DNA of 35,787 bases from a virus: the IMG/VR virus record IMGVR_UViG_3300044815_000056, positions 1 through 35,787 of that record, one strand, 5' to 3'. Position numbers and translations under genes: made by a program. The notes under the pieces were generated by a model. The model was not told the DNA's origin. It saw nothing but the letters and a program-made list of their open reading frames with translations, and searched no databases. Below, in pieces: positions 15,619-21,391 of this stretch. Numbering within the stretch: the stretch's first letter is position 1; every line of letters begins with the position of its first letter.

Positions 15619-15797
15619 CTCCGAAACCCCCAGTTCCGCCGACGCTGCGCACGGGCGCGGGAACGGTCGGCCGCGTTGTAAACCCGGCGGTATCGCTCCT
15701 CCTCCTCAGCCGCGTCCATGTTGCCCATGGACCGCTCCAGCGGGCAGTCCGCCCGCTTGTGGGTTTTGGACCGGCAGAATCCGCACCGACCCCACAT
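15615..15797 (-). CDS. Zinc-knuckle protein 2
   Basis: A 60-residue protein beginning MWGRCGFCRSKTHKRADCP, a second CCHC zinc knuckle (C-x2-C-x4-H-x4-C). The remainder is charged, with EEEERYRRVYNAADRSRAR and a basic C-terminus, paralleling the neighbouring knuckle protein. ATG 15797 overlaps the upstream stop as ATGA. Likely nucleic-acid binding; the target is unknown. Confidence 0.7.
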   Translation of the reverse strand: MWGRCGFCRSKTHKRADCPLERSMGNMDAAEEEERYRRVYNAADRSRARAQRRRNWGFRR

Positions 15798-16147
15798 CAG
15801 GAGTCACTCGGGTTCTGGGGGTAGTCTCCGCGCTGACGACGTCGCATTGACAGCCGCATGTCATTGCGCGGTTGCTCTCGGCCCTGGCGGGCTCCGTCCG
15901 AGAACTGCCGGAACTTGCCGGACGGAACGCGGCGGATCGGCCTGGGTGCCCGGACCTTGGGCTCCGGCTCCGACATCCCCCGGAGCCGGTCACGGGTGTT
16001 GTACTCGGGGGTCCGGTGCTCTCCGGCCTGGAACCGGGACCGACGTGGCGCGGTTCCCTCTGTTGCCGGGTTGGCAGCGTGTCGGCCGTAGAACGAGGAA
16101 CCATCGACCGGGCCGAACCGGTCCCTCCGGCGGAACGGATTACGCAT
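15797..16147 (-). CDS. Arg-rich protein of the leftward regulator cluster
   Basis: A 116-residue, strongly basic protein (MRNPFRRRDRFGPVDG..., RDRLRGM, RAPRPIRRVPSGKFRQF, RLSMRRRQRGD). It is low in hydrophobic residues and probably disordered. ATG 16147 overlaps the end of the ribbon-helix-helix gene by eight bases. No family recognised. A near-palindrome lies at 15847-15864. Confidence 0.55.
   Translation of the reverse strand: MRNPFRRRDRFGPVDGSSFYGRHAANPATEGTAPRRSRFQAGEHRTPEYNTRDRLRGMSEPEPKVRAPRPIRRVPSGKFRQFSDGARQGREQPRNDMRLSMRRRQRGDYPQNPSDS
15847..15864. promoter_or_regulatory. One-mismatch copy of the genomic palindrome
   Basis: TTGAC-N8-GTCAT inside the Arg-rich gene; coding strand AAT GAC ATG CGG CTG TCA A. 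Confidence 0.45.
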
Positions 16148-16310
16148 CGTCCTTGCCCTTCTCCCGCATCGCGCGGGACTCGTTGAGCATGTCCCGGACA
16201 ACCTCCGCCATGGAGACCCCCAGGGCCTCGGCCTGGTCGTCCAGGTACTTCCGGGTGTCGGCCGTGACCATGGCCACCACCTGCTCCGTGAACTGCGCAG
16301 TGACCGCCAT
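16140..16310 (-). CDS. Ribbon-helix-helix (CopG/Arc-type) DNA-binding protein
   Basis: A 56-residue protein: a short strand (MAVTAQFTEQVVAMVT), helix (ADTRKYLDDQAEALG), turn (VSM) and second helix (AEVVRDMLNESRAMREK), the layout of RHH regulators that bind palindromic DNA as dimers. ATG 16310 has GGAGGTGGCC upstream; longer starts lack support. It is the first gene after the leftward promoter at 16335-16363, whose -35 overlaps that of the opposing rightward promoter, so it is well placed to control the switch and possibly itself. It is the best visible candidate to bind the genome-wide palindrome, but that is inference. Confidence 0.78.
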   Translation of the reverse strand: MAVTAQFTEQVVAMVTADTRKYLDDQAEALGVSMAEVVRDMLNESRAMREKGKDDA

Positions 16311-16334
16311 GGCCACCTCCTTTCGACACCCCCA

Positions 16335-16363
16335 ACAATAACCTAGTAGGTCCCTGTTGACAA
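16335..16363 (-). promoter_or_regulatory. Leftward promoter of the regulator/late block
   Basis: TTGTCA (16363-16358), 17-base spacer, TATTGT (16340-16335). An 11-bp perfect palindrome ACCTAGTAGGT (16341-16351) occupies the spacer and could be an operator. It shares its -35 bases with the rightward promoter. Confidence 0.7.
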
Positions 16364-16386
16364 CCCCTCGGTCCGGCTGGCATAGT
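16357..16386 (+). promoter_or_regulatory. Rightward promoter of the first rightward block
   Basis: TTGACA (16357-16362), 18-base spacer, CATAGT (16381-16386), 29 bases before the lipoprotein ATG. The -35 is the complement of the leftward one within GTTGACAAC, so only one RNA polymerase could bind at a time. Confidence 0.65.
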
Positions 16387-16415
16387 CCCGGCCAACAGAG
16401 AAGGGAGGCCATCCG

Positions 16416-16811
16416 ATGGCCCGCCACAGGAACCGCCGGTCCTACCGGCCAAGCACCATCATCCCGGCCGGACTGTTCTTCCTGGGCCTGGTCACGGCAT
16501 GTGGCGGCCTTCCCGGCGGCCAGACACTTCCGGCGGCTCCGGCCTCCGGAGTCCAGGCCCCGGCCACCACGGACACGCCGCTACCCGGACAGGACGACTT
16601 CTACGCACAACTCAAGGTCTACGGCGTTTCCCTGGCAACTGGGGGAGACGCTCACAAGGTGGCCCGCCGGGCGATGAACGCGTGCCCGGAGTACACCGAG
16701 GGACAGACCGAGGCTCAGCGGATCGGGAACACGGCAACCCGGTTCGGGGTCAATGCCGAGACGGCCACCCTGATTTACTCGGCCACCGTGCTCCACCTCT
16801 GTGGGGAGTGA
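16416..16811 (+). CDS. DUF732-like lipoprotein
   Basis: A 131-residue predicted lipoprotein. A basic N-terminus is followed by a hydrophobic stretch and a lipobox LVTAC, with Cys29 as the lipid anchor. A Pro/Ala/Thr linker follows. The mature domain (about 60-131) with FYAQLKVYGVSL, two Cys (in MNACPEY and HLCGE) and IYSATVLHLCG matches the DUF732 pattern known from mycobacterial exported proteins and their phages. It would sit on the outer face of the host membrane. As the first gene of the rightward block it could act early, for example in superinfection exclusion; this is inference. The ribosome site GGGAGG is seven bases upstream. Confidence 0.75.
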   Translation: MARHRNRRSYRPSTIIPAGLFFLGLVTACGGLPGGQTLPAAPASGVQAPATTDTPLPGQDDFYAQLKVYGVSLATGGDAHKVARRAMNACPEYTEGQTEAQRIGNTATRFGVNAETATLIYSATVLHLCGE

Positions 16812-16814
16812 CCC

Positions 16815-17066
16815 GTGTCCTTTATCGCCCGGTGGGCCGGATGGTGTGACAACTGCAAGGACTGGTTCCCCGAGGGGACGGACGTCCGATACAACGACGC
16901 TCACAAGGTCCGGCACAACAAGCGGTGTACGAACAAGGACCCGGACAGCGACACGGAACCGGGCACCCACACGGAGACGATTCTGGAGAAGCACTTGGAC
17001 GAGTTCGGACGCAAGCCGACGAACGTGTGCGGGCAGTGCTTCACGATCCATGCCGGGGAGTGCTAG
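16815..17066 (+). CDS. Small Cys-rich protein with zinc-ribbon pattern
   Basis: An 83-residue protein from GTG 16815 (GGGGAGTGACCC upstream). It has WCDNCKDWF near the N-terminus, HNKRC in the middle and CGQCFTIHAGEC at the end, suggesting two metal-binding sites. It is four bases after the lipoprotein gene and directly abuts the next gene. Function unknown. Confidence 0.65.
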   Translation: MSFIARWAGWCDNCKDWFPEGTDVRYNDAHKVRHNKRCTNKDPDSDTEPGTHTETILEKHLDEFGRKPTNVCGQCFTIHAGEC

Positions 17067-17084
17067 ATGACAAAGACGTGTCAA
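17067..17084. promoter_or_regulatory. One-mismatch copy of the genomic palindrome at a start codon
   Basis: ATGAC-N8-GTCAA, where the first three bases are the ATG of the 160-residue gene. Binding here could block translation initiation elements only at DNA level, or act as a transcription roadblock. Confidence 0.5.
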
Positions 17085-17549
17085 CTCCCCTGGAACGTAC
17101 TCCAGGCAGGGTTCCGGGTGGTGATGAAGGATGGCTACCCGTGGACCGTGAAGGCCCACGATCTGACCTCTATCACGGTGGAGCGGGACGGCCGCCCGCC
17201 GGTTACTCGTCCGCTGCCCACCGGGGACGCTGAGGTGGTCCTGGACGTACGAACCCAGGCGGTCCTGGACAAGAGGGTGGCTGAGGCGGAGGCGGTCCTG
17301 GGGACGATCCTGGGGGCCGAGAGGGAGGCCATCGGCAATCCGGGCGCGTACGTCCACGTTCTCCCTACCCAGTGGTGGAACGAGGAGGATCTGAGGATGC
17401 ATCTCCGGTTCATGCATGGGGAGTATGAGTACGACGTCAAGACCGTAGACGGGGAGTTCGGTCTCCTGGCCCTACACGCGCACGGCCACGAGATGAAGGA
17501 CACTCCCCGGTACGTCCCGCACGTTCACCACGACAAGACCAAGGAGTAA
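17067..17549 (+). CDS. Unknown early protein, 160 residues
   Basis: An ordinary soluble protein with a strand-rich N-terminal third (FRVVMKDGYPWTVKAHDLTSITVE), a helix (AVLDKRVAEAEAVLGTILGAEREA) and a His-rich C-terminal part (MHLRFMHGEYEYD..LHAHGHEMKD..HVHHDK). The His clusters could bind metal, but no family is recognised. ATG 17067 follows the previous stop directly and has GGGGAG upstream. Confidence 0.6.
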   Translation: MTKTCQLPWNVLQAGFRVVMKDGYPWTVKAHDLTSITVERDGRPPVTRPLPTGDAEVVLDVRTQAVLDKRVAEAEAVLGTILGAEREAIGNPGAYVHVLPTQWWNEEDLRMHLRFMHGEYEYDVKTVDGEFGLLALHAHGHEMKDTPRYVPHVHHDKTKE

Positions 17550-17554
17550 GGCAC

Positions 17555-17647
17555 GTGCTCGAAATCGGAAACAACCTGACGTTCATCCTCCTGTGCGCAA
17601 TCATCACGGTGGGTGTTCTCGTGGCCAAGCGAATGGACAAGTCGTGA
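17555..17647 (+). CDS. 30-residue membrane peptide
   Basis: A short gene from GTG 17555 with AAGGAG nine bases upstream. The peptide is one transmembrane helix (LTFILLCAIITVGVLVA) with a basic end (KRMDKS). The stop overlaps the next start as GTGA, which supports that it is translated. A second 30-residue membrane peptide of the same design is at 21171-21263. Function unknown. Confidence 0.65.
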   Translation: MLEIGNNLTFILLCAIITVGVLVAKRMDKS

Positions 17648-17910
17648 TTCAGACCACCATGCAGCGGTTGACCCCACCGGGAGAGCAGTGGACGTACCGG
17701 CGGCAACCCCTGGGCCGGGGACGGGTGATCGGCCGCCACTCGTCCAACATCGTGGTGATGGCCAGTCTCCTGGACCGGGCGGTAACTCTCTACTGGGAGA
17801 ACCGGCCGGACCCCCGGAACTGTCAGACCCTAGAGCTACCGTGTGGGTGTACGGGCACAGACCATCACATCGAATGCCCAAACTGGAAACTCGTGGAGGT
17901 TCCGATATGA
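17644..17910 (+). CDS. Unknown 88-residue protein
   Basis: It starts at GTG 17644 overlapping the upstream TGA. The middle (GRVIGRHSSNIVVMASLLDRAVTLYW) is strand/helix mixed. The C-terminus has CQTLELPCGC and HHIECPNW, a possible metal site. ATG of the nuclease gene overlaps its stop. No family recognised. Confidence 0.55.
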   Translation: MIQTTMQRLTPPGEQWTYRRQPLGRGRVIGRHSSNIVVMASLLDRAVTLYWENRPDPRNCQTLELPCGCTGTDHHIECPNWKLVEVPI

Positions 17911-18764
17911 CAGACCCATTCGAGAGCGCCAAGCCGGTAGTCCCCCGTGATCCCCGGTGGGGACGGCCCCTTGTCCTTCCGCCGGGCGGAAAGCCGGGGG
18001 ACAAGCTCATCCCGTACACGCGGGCAACTACGTTCGCTGGAGCGGCGGAGGACGGGTGGGTCCTCAATCAGTGGGAAAAGCATCAGCTCATGGTGGCGTT
18101 GGCCGTCCGGCCGGACCTCATCCTCTCGGCCCTGGCCCATAAGGATGACTGGGGACGCCTGATGTCCATCGTTGACGAGGCGATGTCAACGAGCGATGGC
18201 CCTACCCGCGCGACCACCGGAACCGCTCTCCATCTCCTCTGCGACCAGGCCGACGCGGGAACGTTGGACATGGCCATCGTCCCCCAGCCTTACCGGGCAG
18301 ACGTGGAGAAGTACCTGGAACTGACCGCCGGGTGGACCTGGGTGGCTCACGAGGAGTTCCGGGTCTGGGACCGGTACAAGGTGGCCGGTACTGCCGACCG
18401 ACGCGGGTACGACCCCAAGGACGGAGTCTGCAAGATCGCGGACCTCAAGTTCGGGCGTATCGACTCGTCCCCCCAGAAAGTGTCCATCCAACTGGTGAGT
18501 TACGCGGAAGGGGTCACGTACGACCCGGAGACGTTCGAGCGTGGCCCGGCGGACGACGTGGACAAGGACCAGGCCGTGTGCATCCACATTCCCCAGGCGG
18601 AGAACGAGGAGGCATATTTCGGGAAGCGGGCCAGTAAGTCCAAGGAGCTGGGTGGATCGGCCCTGCATTACGTGAACCTGGAAACGGGGAGGATCGGCGC
18701 GGAACTGGCGAACGTGGTACGATCGTGGCGGAGGAAACAGGACGTCTTCTCCCCGTACGAATAG
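17907..18764 (+). CDS. PD-(D/E)XK nuclease (RecB/Cas4-like)
   Basis: A 285-residue protein with the RecB-type nuclease core: GTALHLL with H109, an Glu-containing segment AHEEF, KVAGTADR with D164, CKIADLKFG (D179, K181 as the D-x-K pair) and IQLVSYAEG with Q195 and Y199. Phages encode such proteins as recombination exonucleases or for host DNA breakdown. No partner annealing protein is recognised nearby. ATG 17907 follows TGGAGGTTCCGAT. A perfect palindrome lies inside at 18172-18189. Confidence 0.8.
   Translation: MTDPFESAKPVVPRDPRWGRPLVLPPGGKPGDKLIPYTRATTFAGAAEDGWVLNQWEKHQLMVALAVRPDLILSALAHKDDWGRLMSIVDEAMSTSDGPTRATTGTALHLLCDQADAGTLDMAIVPQPYRADVEKYLELTAGWTWVAHEEFRVWDRYKVAGTADRRGYDPKDGVCKIADLKFGRIDSSPQKVSIQLVSYAEGVTYDPETFERGPADDVDKDQAVCIHIPQAENEEAYFGKRASKSKELGGSALHYVNLETGRIGAELANVVRSWRRKQDVFSPYE
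18172..18189. promoter_or_regulatory. Perfect TTGAC-N8-GTCAA palindrome inside the nuclease gene
   Basis: TTGAC 18172-18176, GTCAA 18185-18189. Coding frame GTT GAC GAG GCG ATG TCA A. It is a candidate roadblock site within a rightward operon. Confidence 0.65.
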
Positions 18765-18772
18765 GAGCCGAG

Positions 18773-19012
18773 ATGGCAAGACCACCAATTCGGAAGCCGC
18801 GTAAGGTGATTGTGGAGGGAACCGAGGTTCCGCTACACGAACGGCGGGTCCGCAAGAATCGGTTCACCACTCCCCTGGACGCAATCCGGGAGGCCGAGAA
18901 CCGGTACGGCACGTCACATCAGGGACGGGTCCCGCTCCACGAGAGCGACGGCATGTCCAAGGCCCAGAAACGCGGCATCCGCCGTGTGTTCCGTCCGTGG
19001 GGGAGAGACTAG
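18773..19012 (+). CDS. Small basic protein after the nuclease
   Basis: A 79-residue protein (MARPPIRKPRKVIVEGTEV..., ending MSKAQKRGIRRVFRPWGRD) with basic ends. ATG 18773 has AGGAGCCGAG upstream; a longer in-frame start at 18725 would overlap the nuclease. No domain recognised. It overlaps the next gene by one base. Confidence 0.6.
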   Translation: MARPPIRKPRKVIVEGTEVPLHERRVRKNRFTTPLDAIREAENRYGTSHQGRVPLHESDGMSKAQKRGIRRVFRPWGRD

Positions 19013-19206
19013 TGGTCAGGGTGTTCCGCTGGAGGGTCAACCCGCGTAGGCGGGTCCTGGACGACATCCGGGACGCAGAGGTCCGTGGGGACATCCCCTG
19101 GGGCCAGAGGCTCCCCAGGCAGCGCAACGGGGACGGTAGGCCGCTGGAGCCGCCGTACACGGAGGGACGGTACTGGGGCCGGGCAAGGTTCCGCCGTCCG
19201 CGCTAG
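19012..19206 (+). CDS. Small Arg-rich protein ending the first rightward operon
   Basis: A 64-residue protein from GTG 19012, with GGGGGAGAGACTA upstream, sharing one base with the previous stop. Arg-rich (FRWRVNPRRRVLDDIRD..., ending ARFRRPR). It is followed by a strong hairpin shared with a convergent gene. Function unknown. Confidence 0.55.
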   Translation: MVRVFRWRVNPRRRVLDDIRDAEVRGDIPWGQRLPRQRNGDGRPLEPPYTEGRYWGRARFRRPR

Positions 19207-19213
19207 GACAAGG

Positions 19214-19245
19214 AGCGGCCCCCGGGGACATCCCCGGGGGCCGCT
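19214..19245. terminator. Bidirectional terminator between convergent genes
   Basis: Perfect 15-bp stem AGCGGCCCCCGGGGA (19214-19228) with 19231-19245 and a two-base loop, between the rightward gene ending at 19206 and the leftward gene ending at 19250. Confidence 0.8.
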
Positions 19246-19249
19246 TCCG

Positions 19250-19522
19250 TCAGAACCCGGAGTTGGCACCCTGCCAGTACCGGCGGGCCATCTCGCGGGC
19301 CTCCTCCGTGGACATCCGCGTGTGAGTGTGGCGGGCGGAGACCACGGCACCCCGGAAGTTGACCGTATTGGACGCAACGGTCCAGGTCCCGTCCGACTCC
19401 CGCTCGCACCAAATCCGGGTGGTCTCCTCGTTGCTGGGGTCCGTCACGTAGGCAATGCGGCCCCGGGCCGTGTCCTCGTGGCCGGTCAGCTTGCCGTATC
19501 GGTTGATCGTCTCGGTGGTCAT
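19250..19522 (-). CDS. Leaderless leftward gene within the rightward block, unknown
   Basis: A 90-residue protein (MTTETINRYGKLTGHEDTARGR..., WCERESDGTWTVASNTVNF..., STEEAREMARRYWQG). It looks like a small strand-rich domain with a C-terminal helix; no family recognised. There is no ribosome site; TAGAGT ends seven bases before ATG 19522, so the mRNA is probably leaderless. It stands alone against the rightward genes, and its promoter's -35 is one half of a perfect palindrome, a layout shared with 28854-29057. Such moron-like placement often marks genes expressed independently of the lytic programme. Confidence 0.65.
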   Translation of the reverse strand: MTTETINRYGKLTGHEDTARGRIAYVTDPSNEETTRIWCERESDGTWTVASNTVNFRGAVVSARHTHTRMSTEEAREMARRYWQGANSGF

Positions 19523-19529
19523 GGGAGGA

Positions 19530-19557
19530 ACTCTACCCGTTGACGCGACGATGTCAA
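19530..19557 (-). promoter_or_regulatory. Leftward leaderless promoter
   Basis: TTGACA (19557-19552), 16-base spacer, TAGAGT (19535-19530), seven bases to ATG 19522. It is nearly identical in layout to 29065-29092. Confidence 0.7.
19540..19557. promoter_or_regulatory. Perfect TTGAC-N8-GTCAA palindrome over a leftward promoter
   Basis: TTGAC 19540-19544, GTCAA 19553-19557. It overlaps the -35 and spacer of the leftward promoter, so a bound protein would block RNA polymerase. Confidence 0.75.
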
Positions 19558-19581
19558 GCGGAAAGTTTCTGGAGTTCGGAC

Positions 19582-19610
19582 TTGACAAGCCACTAGGCCG
19601 CCACTAGGTT
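19582..19610 (+). promoter_or_regulatory. Rightward promoter of the coiled-coil gene
   Basis: TTGACA (19582-19587), 17-base spacer, TAGGTT (19605-19610). GCCACTAGG occurs twice in tandem within it. It gives a leader of about 30 bases before ATG 19647. Confidence 0.7.
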
Positions 19611-19646
19611 CATGTCATCAAGCCAACCCGAGATGGGGAGTAAGAC

Positions 19647-20234
19647 ATGATGGAGCGCAAGACGTACGCCGGACACGGCAAGCCGGACCAGTTCATGTTC
19701 GCTGGCACTGCGACGGCCGGACCCGTCCTCAAGGCCCACAAGGCCAAGGTGGTCAAGGTGAACGGTGGAGATACCGTCATCTGGAACACGGAGCGCGACG
19801 CGCCCACCGGGTTCACGATCACCCCCAATACCAAGTTCTGGGCCGAGGCCGTGCCCATGGGTGAGCCGACGTCCGCCGACGTGACCAAGGGTCTCCGGGC
19901 GCAGTTGGACGAGGCCAAGGAACTGGCGGAGGGGTTCGAGGCCCGGGAGGCCGCTCTCCTGGAGCGGGTCAAGGAGCTGGAGGCCCGCGTGCCGGTGCCC
20001 GTGGAGGGCCAGGTGGTCACGCTGGACACCGAGATGGTCAGCCTCCCGGCCGAGGCCCTGGACAAGCTCCTGGAGGACCTGGAGACCGCCGGACGCGACG
20101 CGGCCACCCGGATGGAGCGCATCCGCCGGAACGCCAAGGCGAGTTACGGGGACCGGCTCCAGCTCAAGTTCCTGGAGGGGACGGCCAAGACGGCCGCCTA
20201 CGTCCTCCGGGAGTTCGAGAAGTTCGACAACTGA
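19647..20234 (+). CDS. Coiled-coil protein, function unknown
   Basis: A 195-residue protein. Residues 1-70 are mixed (YAGHGKPDQFMFAGTATAGPVLKAHKAKVVKVNGGDTVIW), then a long helix rich in Glu/Ala/Leu (about 85-120) and a second helical part near the end (AGRDAATRMERIRRNAKASYGDRLQLKFLEGTAK). It has its own promoter and a GGGGAG ribosome site. Probably an abundant early protein. ATG 19650 is an alternative start. Confidence 0.65.
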   Translation: MMERKTYAGHGKPDQFMFAGTATAGPVLKAHKAKVVKVNGGDTVIWNTERDAPTGFTITPNTKFWAEAVPMGEPTSADVTKGLRAQLDEAKELAEGFEAREAALLERVKELEARVPVPVEGQVVTLDTEMVSLPAEALDKLLEDLETAGRDAATRMERIRRNAKASYGDRLQLKFLEGTAKTAAYVLREFEKFDN

Positions 20235-20239
20235 GGTAG

Positions 20240-20268
20240 TTGACTTCCTCCCCGGAAGCCACTAGGCT
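20240..20268 (+). promoter_or_regulatory. Rightward promoter
   Basis: TTGACT (20240-20245), 17-base spacer ending GCCAC, TAGGCT (20263-20268). It has the same CCACTAGG core as the promoters at 19582 and 23375. Confidence 0.65.
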
Positions 20269-20311
20269 CAATCCGCACACAGCAACCGCAACCGCATCGG
20301 AAAGGCAAGAC

Positions 20312-20701
20312 ATGACCCAGCCCGACCCGTTCAAGGACCCCCAGTCCGGATACGGCCCCAAGCCCGCCGACCTGATCGGCAAGCTCCTCCTCTGCTCCCC
20401 CAAGAAGTACCGGGAGGGGATCAAGACCAAGTTCAACGCGGCGGCCGATTCCGTGGACGGGGAGATGGTGATCCTCAACGAGACCAACCCGGCCGAGTCC
20501 GAGGAGACCCAGTTCTCGTTCATGCAGGGCCGCCTGATCGGCGCGCTCAAGTCCAGCGTCCCCAACGGGATGATCCTGGGCCGCATGGACACGGAGCCGA
20601 CCGACAAGGGCAACCCCGCGTTCATCCTGACCGGGGCCACCGACAAGGACAAGGCCGTGGCGCGGGCCTACCTGGCCACCAAGGACCCGTTCGACAGCTA
20701 G
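20312..20701 (+). CDS. Unknown protein, possibly single-stranded-DNA-binding-like
   Basis: A 129-residue protein with its own promoter and an AAGG ribosome site. After an unstructured start it runs as strands: KPADLIGKLLLCSPKKY, GEMVILNETN, TQFSFMQGRLIGALKSSV, GMILGRMDTEP, PAFILTGATDKD, then a helix VARAYLA. This pattern recurs in many actinophages next to recombination genes and resembles an OB-fold, which would suit an ssDNA-binding role. The resemblance is weak and the call is inference. Confidence 0.5.
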   Translation: MTQPDPFKDPQSGYGPKPADLIGKLLLCSPKKYREGIKTKFNAAADSVDGEMVILNETNPAESEETQFSFMQGRLIGALKSSVPNGMILGRMDTEPTDKGNPAFILTGATDKDKAVARAYLATKDPFDS

Positions 20702-20777
20702 CAGGACCGGCGGAGGCGGGAAGAGAAGCCATGCCCCGGAAGGGGTAGACCGGTGGAATTCCCGCCTCCGTCCTGCT
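20698..20777. terminator. Long interrupted stem-loop between two rightward genes
   Basis: AGCAGGAC and GGCGGAGGCGGGAA (from 20700) pair with TTCCCGCCTCCG and TCCTGCT up to 20778, with one bulged base. The loop contains a smaller CCCC/GGGG hairpin and a five-codon ATG...TAG frame at 20731-20748. It is probably a terminator; attenuation is conceivable. Confidence 0.6.
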
Positions 20778-20782
20778 AGTCT
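20754..20782 (+). promoter_or_regulatory. Weak rightward promoter candidate
   Basis: TGGAAT (20754-20759), 17-base spacer, TAGTCT (20777-20782), downstream of the stem-loop and 42 bases before ATG 20824. The -35 is poor; it is listed because the neighbouring two genes have clear promoters in the same place. Confidence 0.3.
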
Positions 20783-20823
20783 CACCACAACCCGCAAGAA
20801 CCCACAGTCCAGGAGGACACGTC

Positions 20824-21126
20824 ATGCCCAGCACCGAGCGCAAGTACACCCCGGCGGAGAACAAGGCCCGTCGGCTCCGGGCGGCCGAGGCCACCGTGGA
20901 GTCCAAGACCAAGGCCCGGGACAAGGCCGTGGCCAAGGTGACCGAGGCGGAGACCCTCAAGACCAAGGCGGCCGAGGCGGAGACCGCGCTCAAGGCGGCC
21001 GTGGCGCACCGCGACTGGCTCAAGTCCATGCCGGTGGACGGGGAGGCCCCGGCCGAGGACGAGGCCCCGACCGAGGAGACGGAGCTGGACGAGGACGGCA
21101 ACCCGGCCATCCTCCCGACCGACTGA
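20824..21126 (+). CDS. Coiled-coil protein with acidic tail
   Basis: A 100-residue protein. Residues 8-68 form one Lys/Ala/Glu-rich helix (ENKARRLRAAEATVESKTKARDKAVAK...), the tail from 70 is acidic and Pro-rich (GEAPAEDEAPTEETELDED). It has a strong GGAGGACACGTC ribosome site. No family recognised; it may oligomerise or mimic nucleic acid. Confidence 0.6.
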   Translation: MPSTERKYTPAENKARRLRAAEATVESKTKARDKAVAKVTEAETLKTKAAEAETALKAAVAHRDWLKSMPVDGEAPAEDEAPTEETELDEDGNPAILPTD

Positions 21127-21170
21127 GCCGAACCCGGCTCACAGCTACCCGAGATGGGGAGTAGGGCACC

Positions 21171-21263
21171 ATGGAGGATCTGTTCGCGTGGATTGACGGC
21201 CACGGCGTCATCGCGGTCGTGATCACACTCGCCATCGTTCTGTTCCTGATGCTGCGGAAGTAG
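21171..21263 (+). CDS. 30-residue membrane peptide
   Basis: ATG 21171 with GGGGAGTAGGGCACC upstream. The peptide has a short polar start (MEDLFAWIDGHG), one transmembrane helix (VIAVVITLAIVLFLML) and a RK end. Its leader shares 17 identical bases with that of the gene at 19647. Same length as the peptide at 17555-17647. Confidence 0.65.
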   Translation: MEDLFAWIDGHGVIAVVITLAIVLFLMLRK

Positions 21264-21331
21264 CTCAGGAACCGGCGGACCGGGCAACGTAAGCATCCCT
21301 GGCCAGAGAGGGAGCCCCCAGCCTCCGCCAC

Positions 21332-21364
21332 CGGCCCCCGTTCCCCACAAGGGAGCGGGGGCCG
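21332..21364 (+). terminator. GC-rich hairpin upstream of the endonuclease VII gene
   Basis: CGGCCCCCG-T-TCCC (from 21332) pairs with GGGA-G-CGGGGGCCG (to 21364). It occupies the 128-base gap after the membrane peptide; nothing else is visible in that gap. Confidence 0.65.
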
Positions 21365-21391
21365 TTCCGCTACCCACGGAGAGGATTCCCG

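Noticed and set aside
17907-18764. Nuclease as part of a CRISPR-Cas (Cas4) system
   Set aside because: The motifs are general RecB-type; there is no CRISPR array or other cas gene in the window, so a recombination or DNA-degradation role is simpler.
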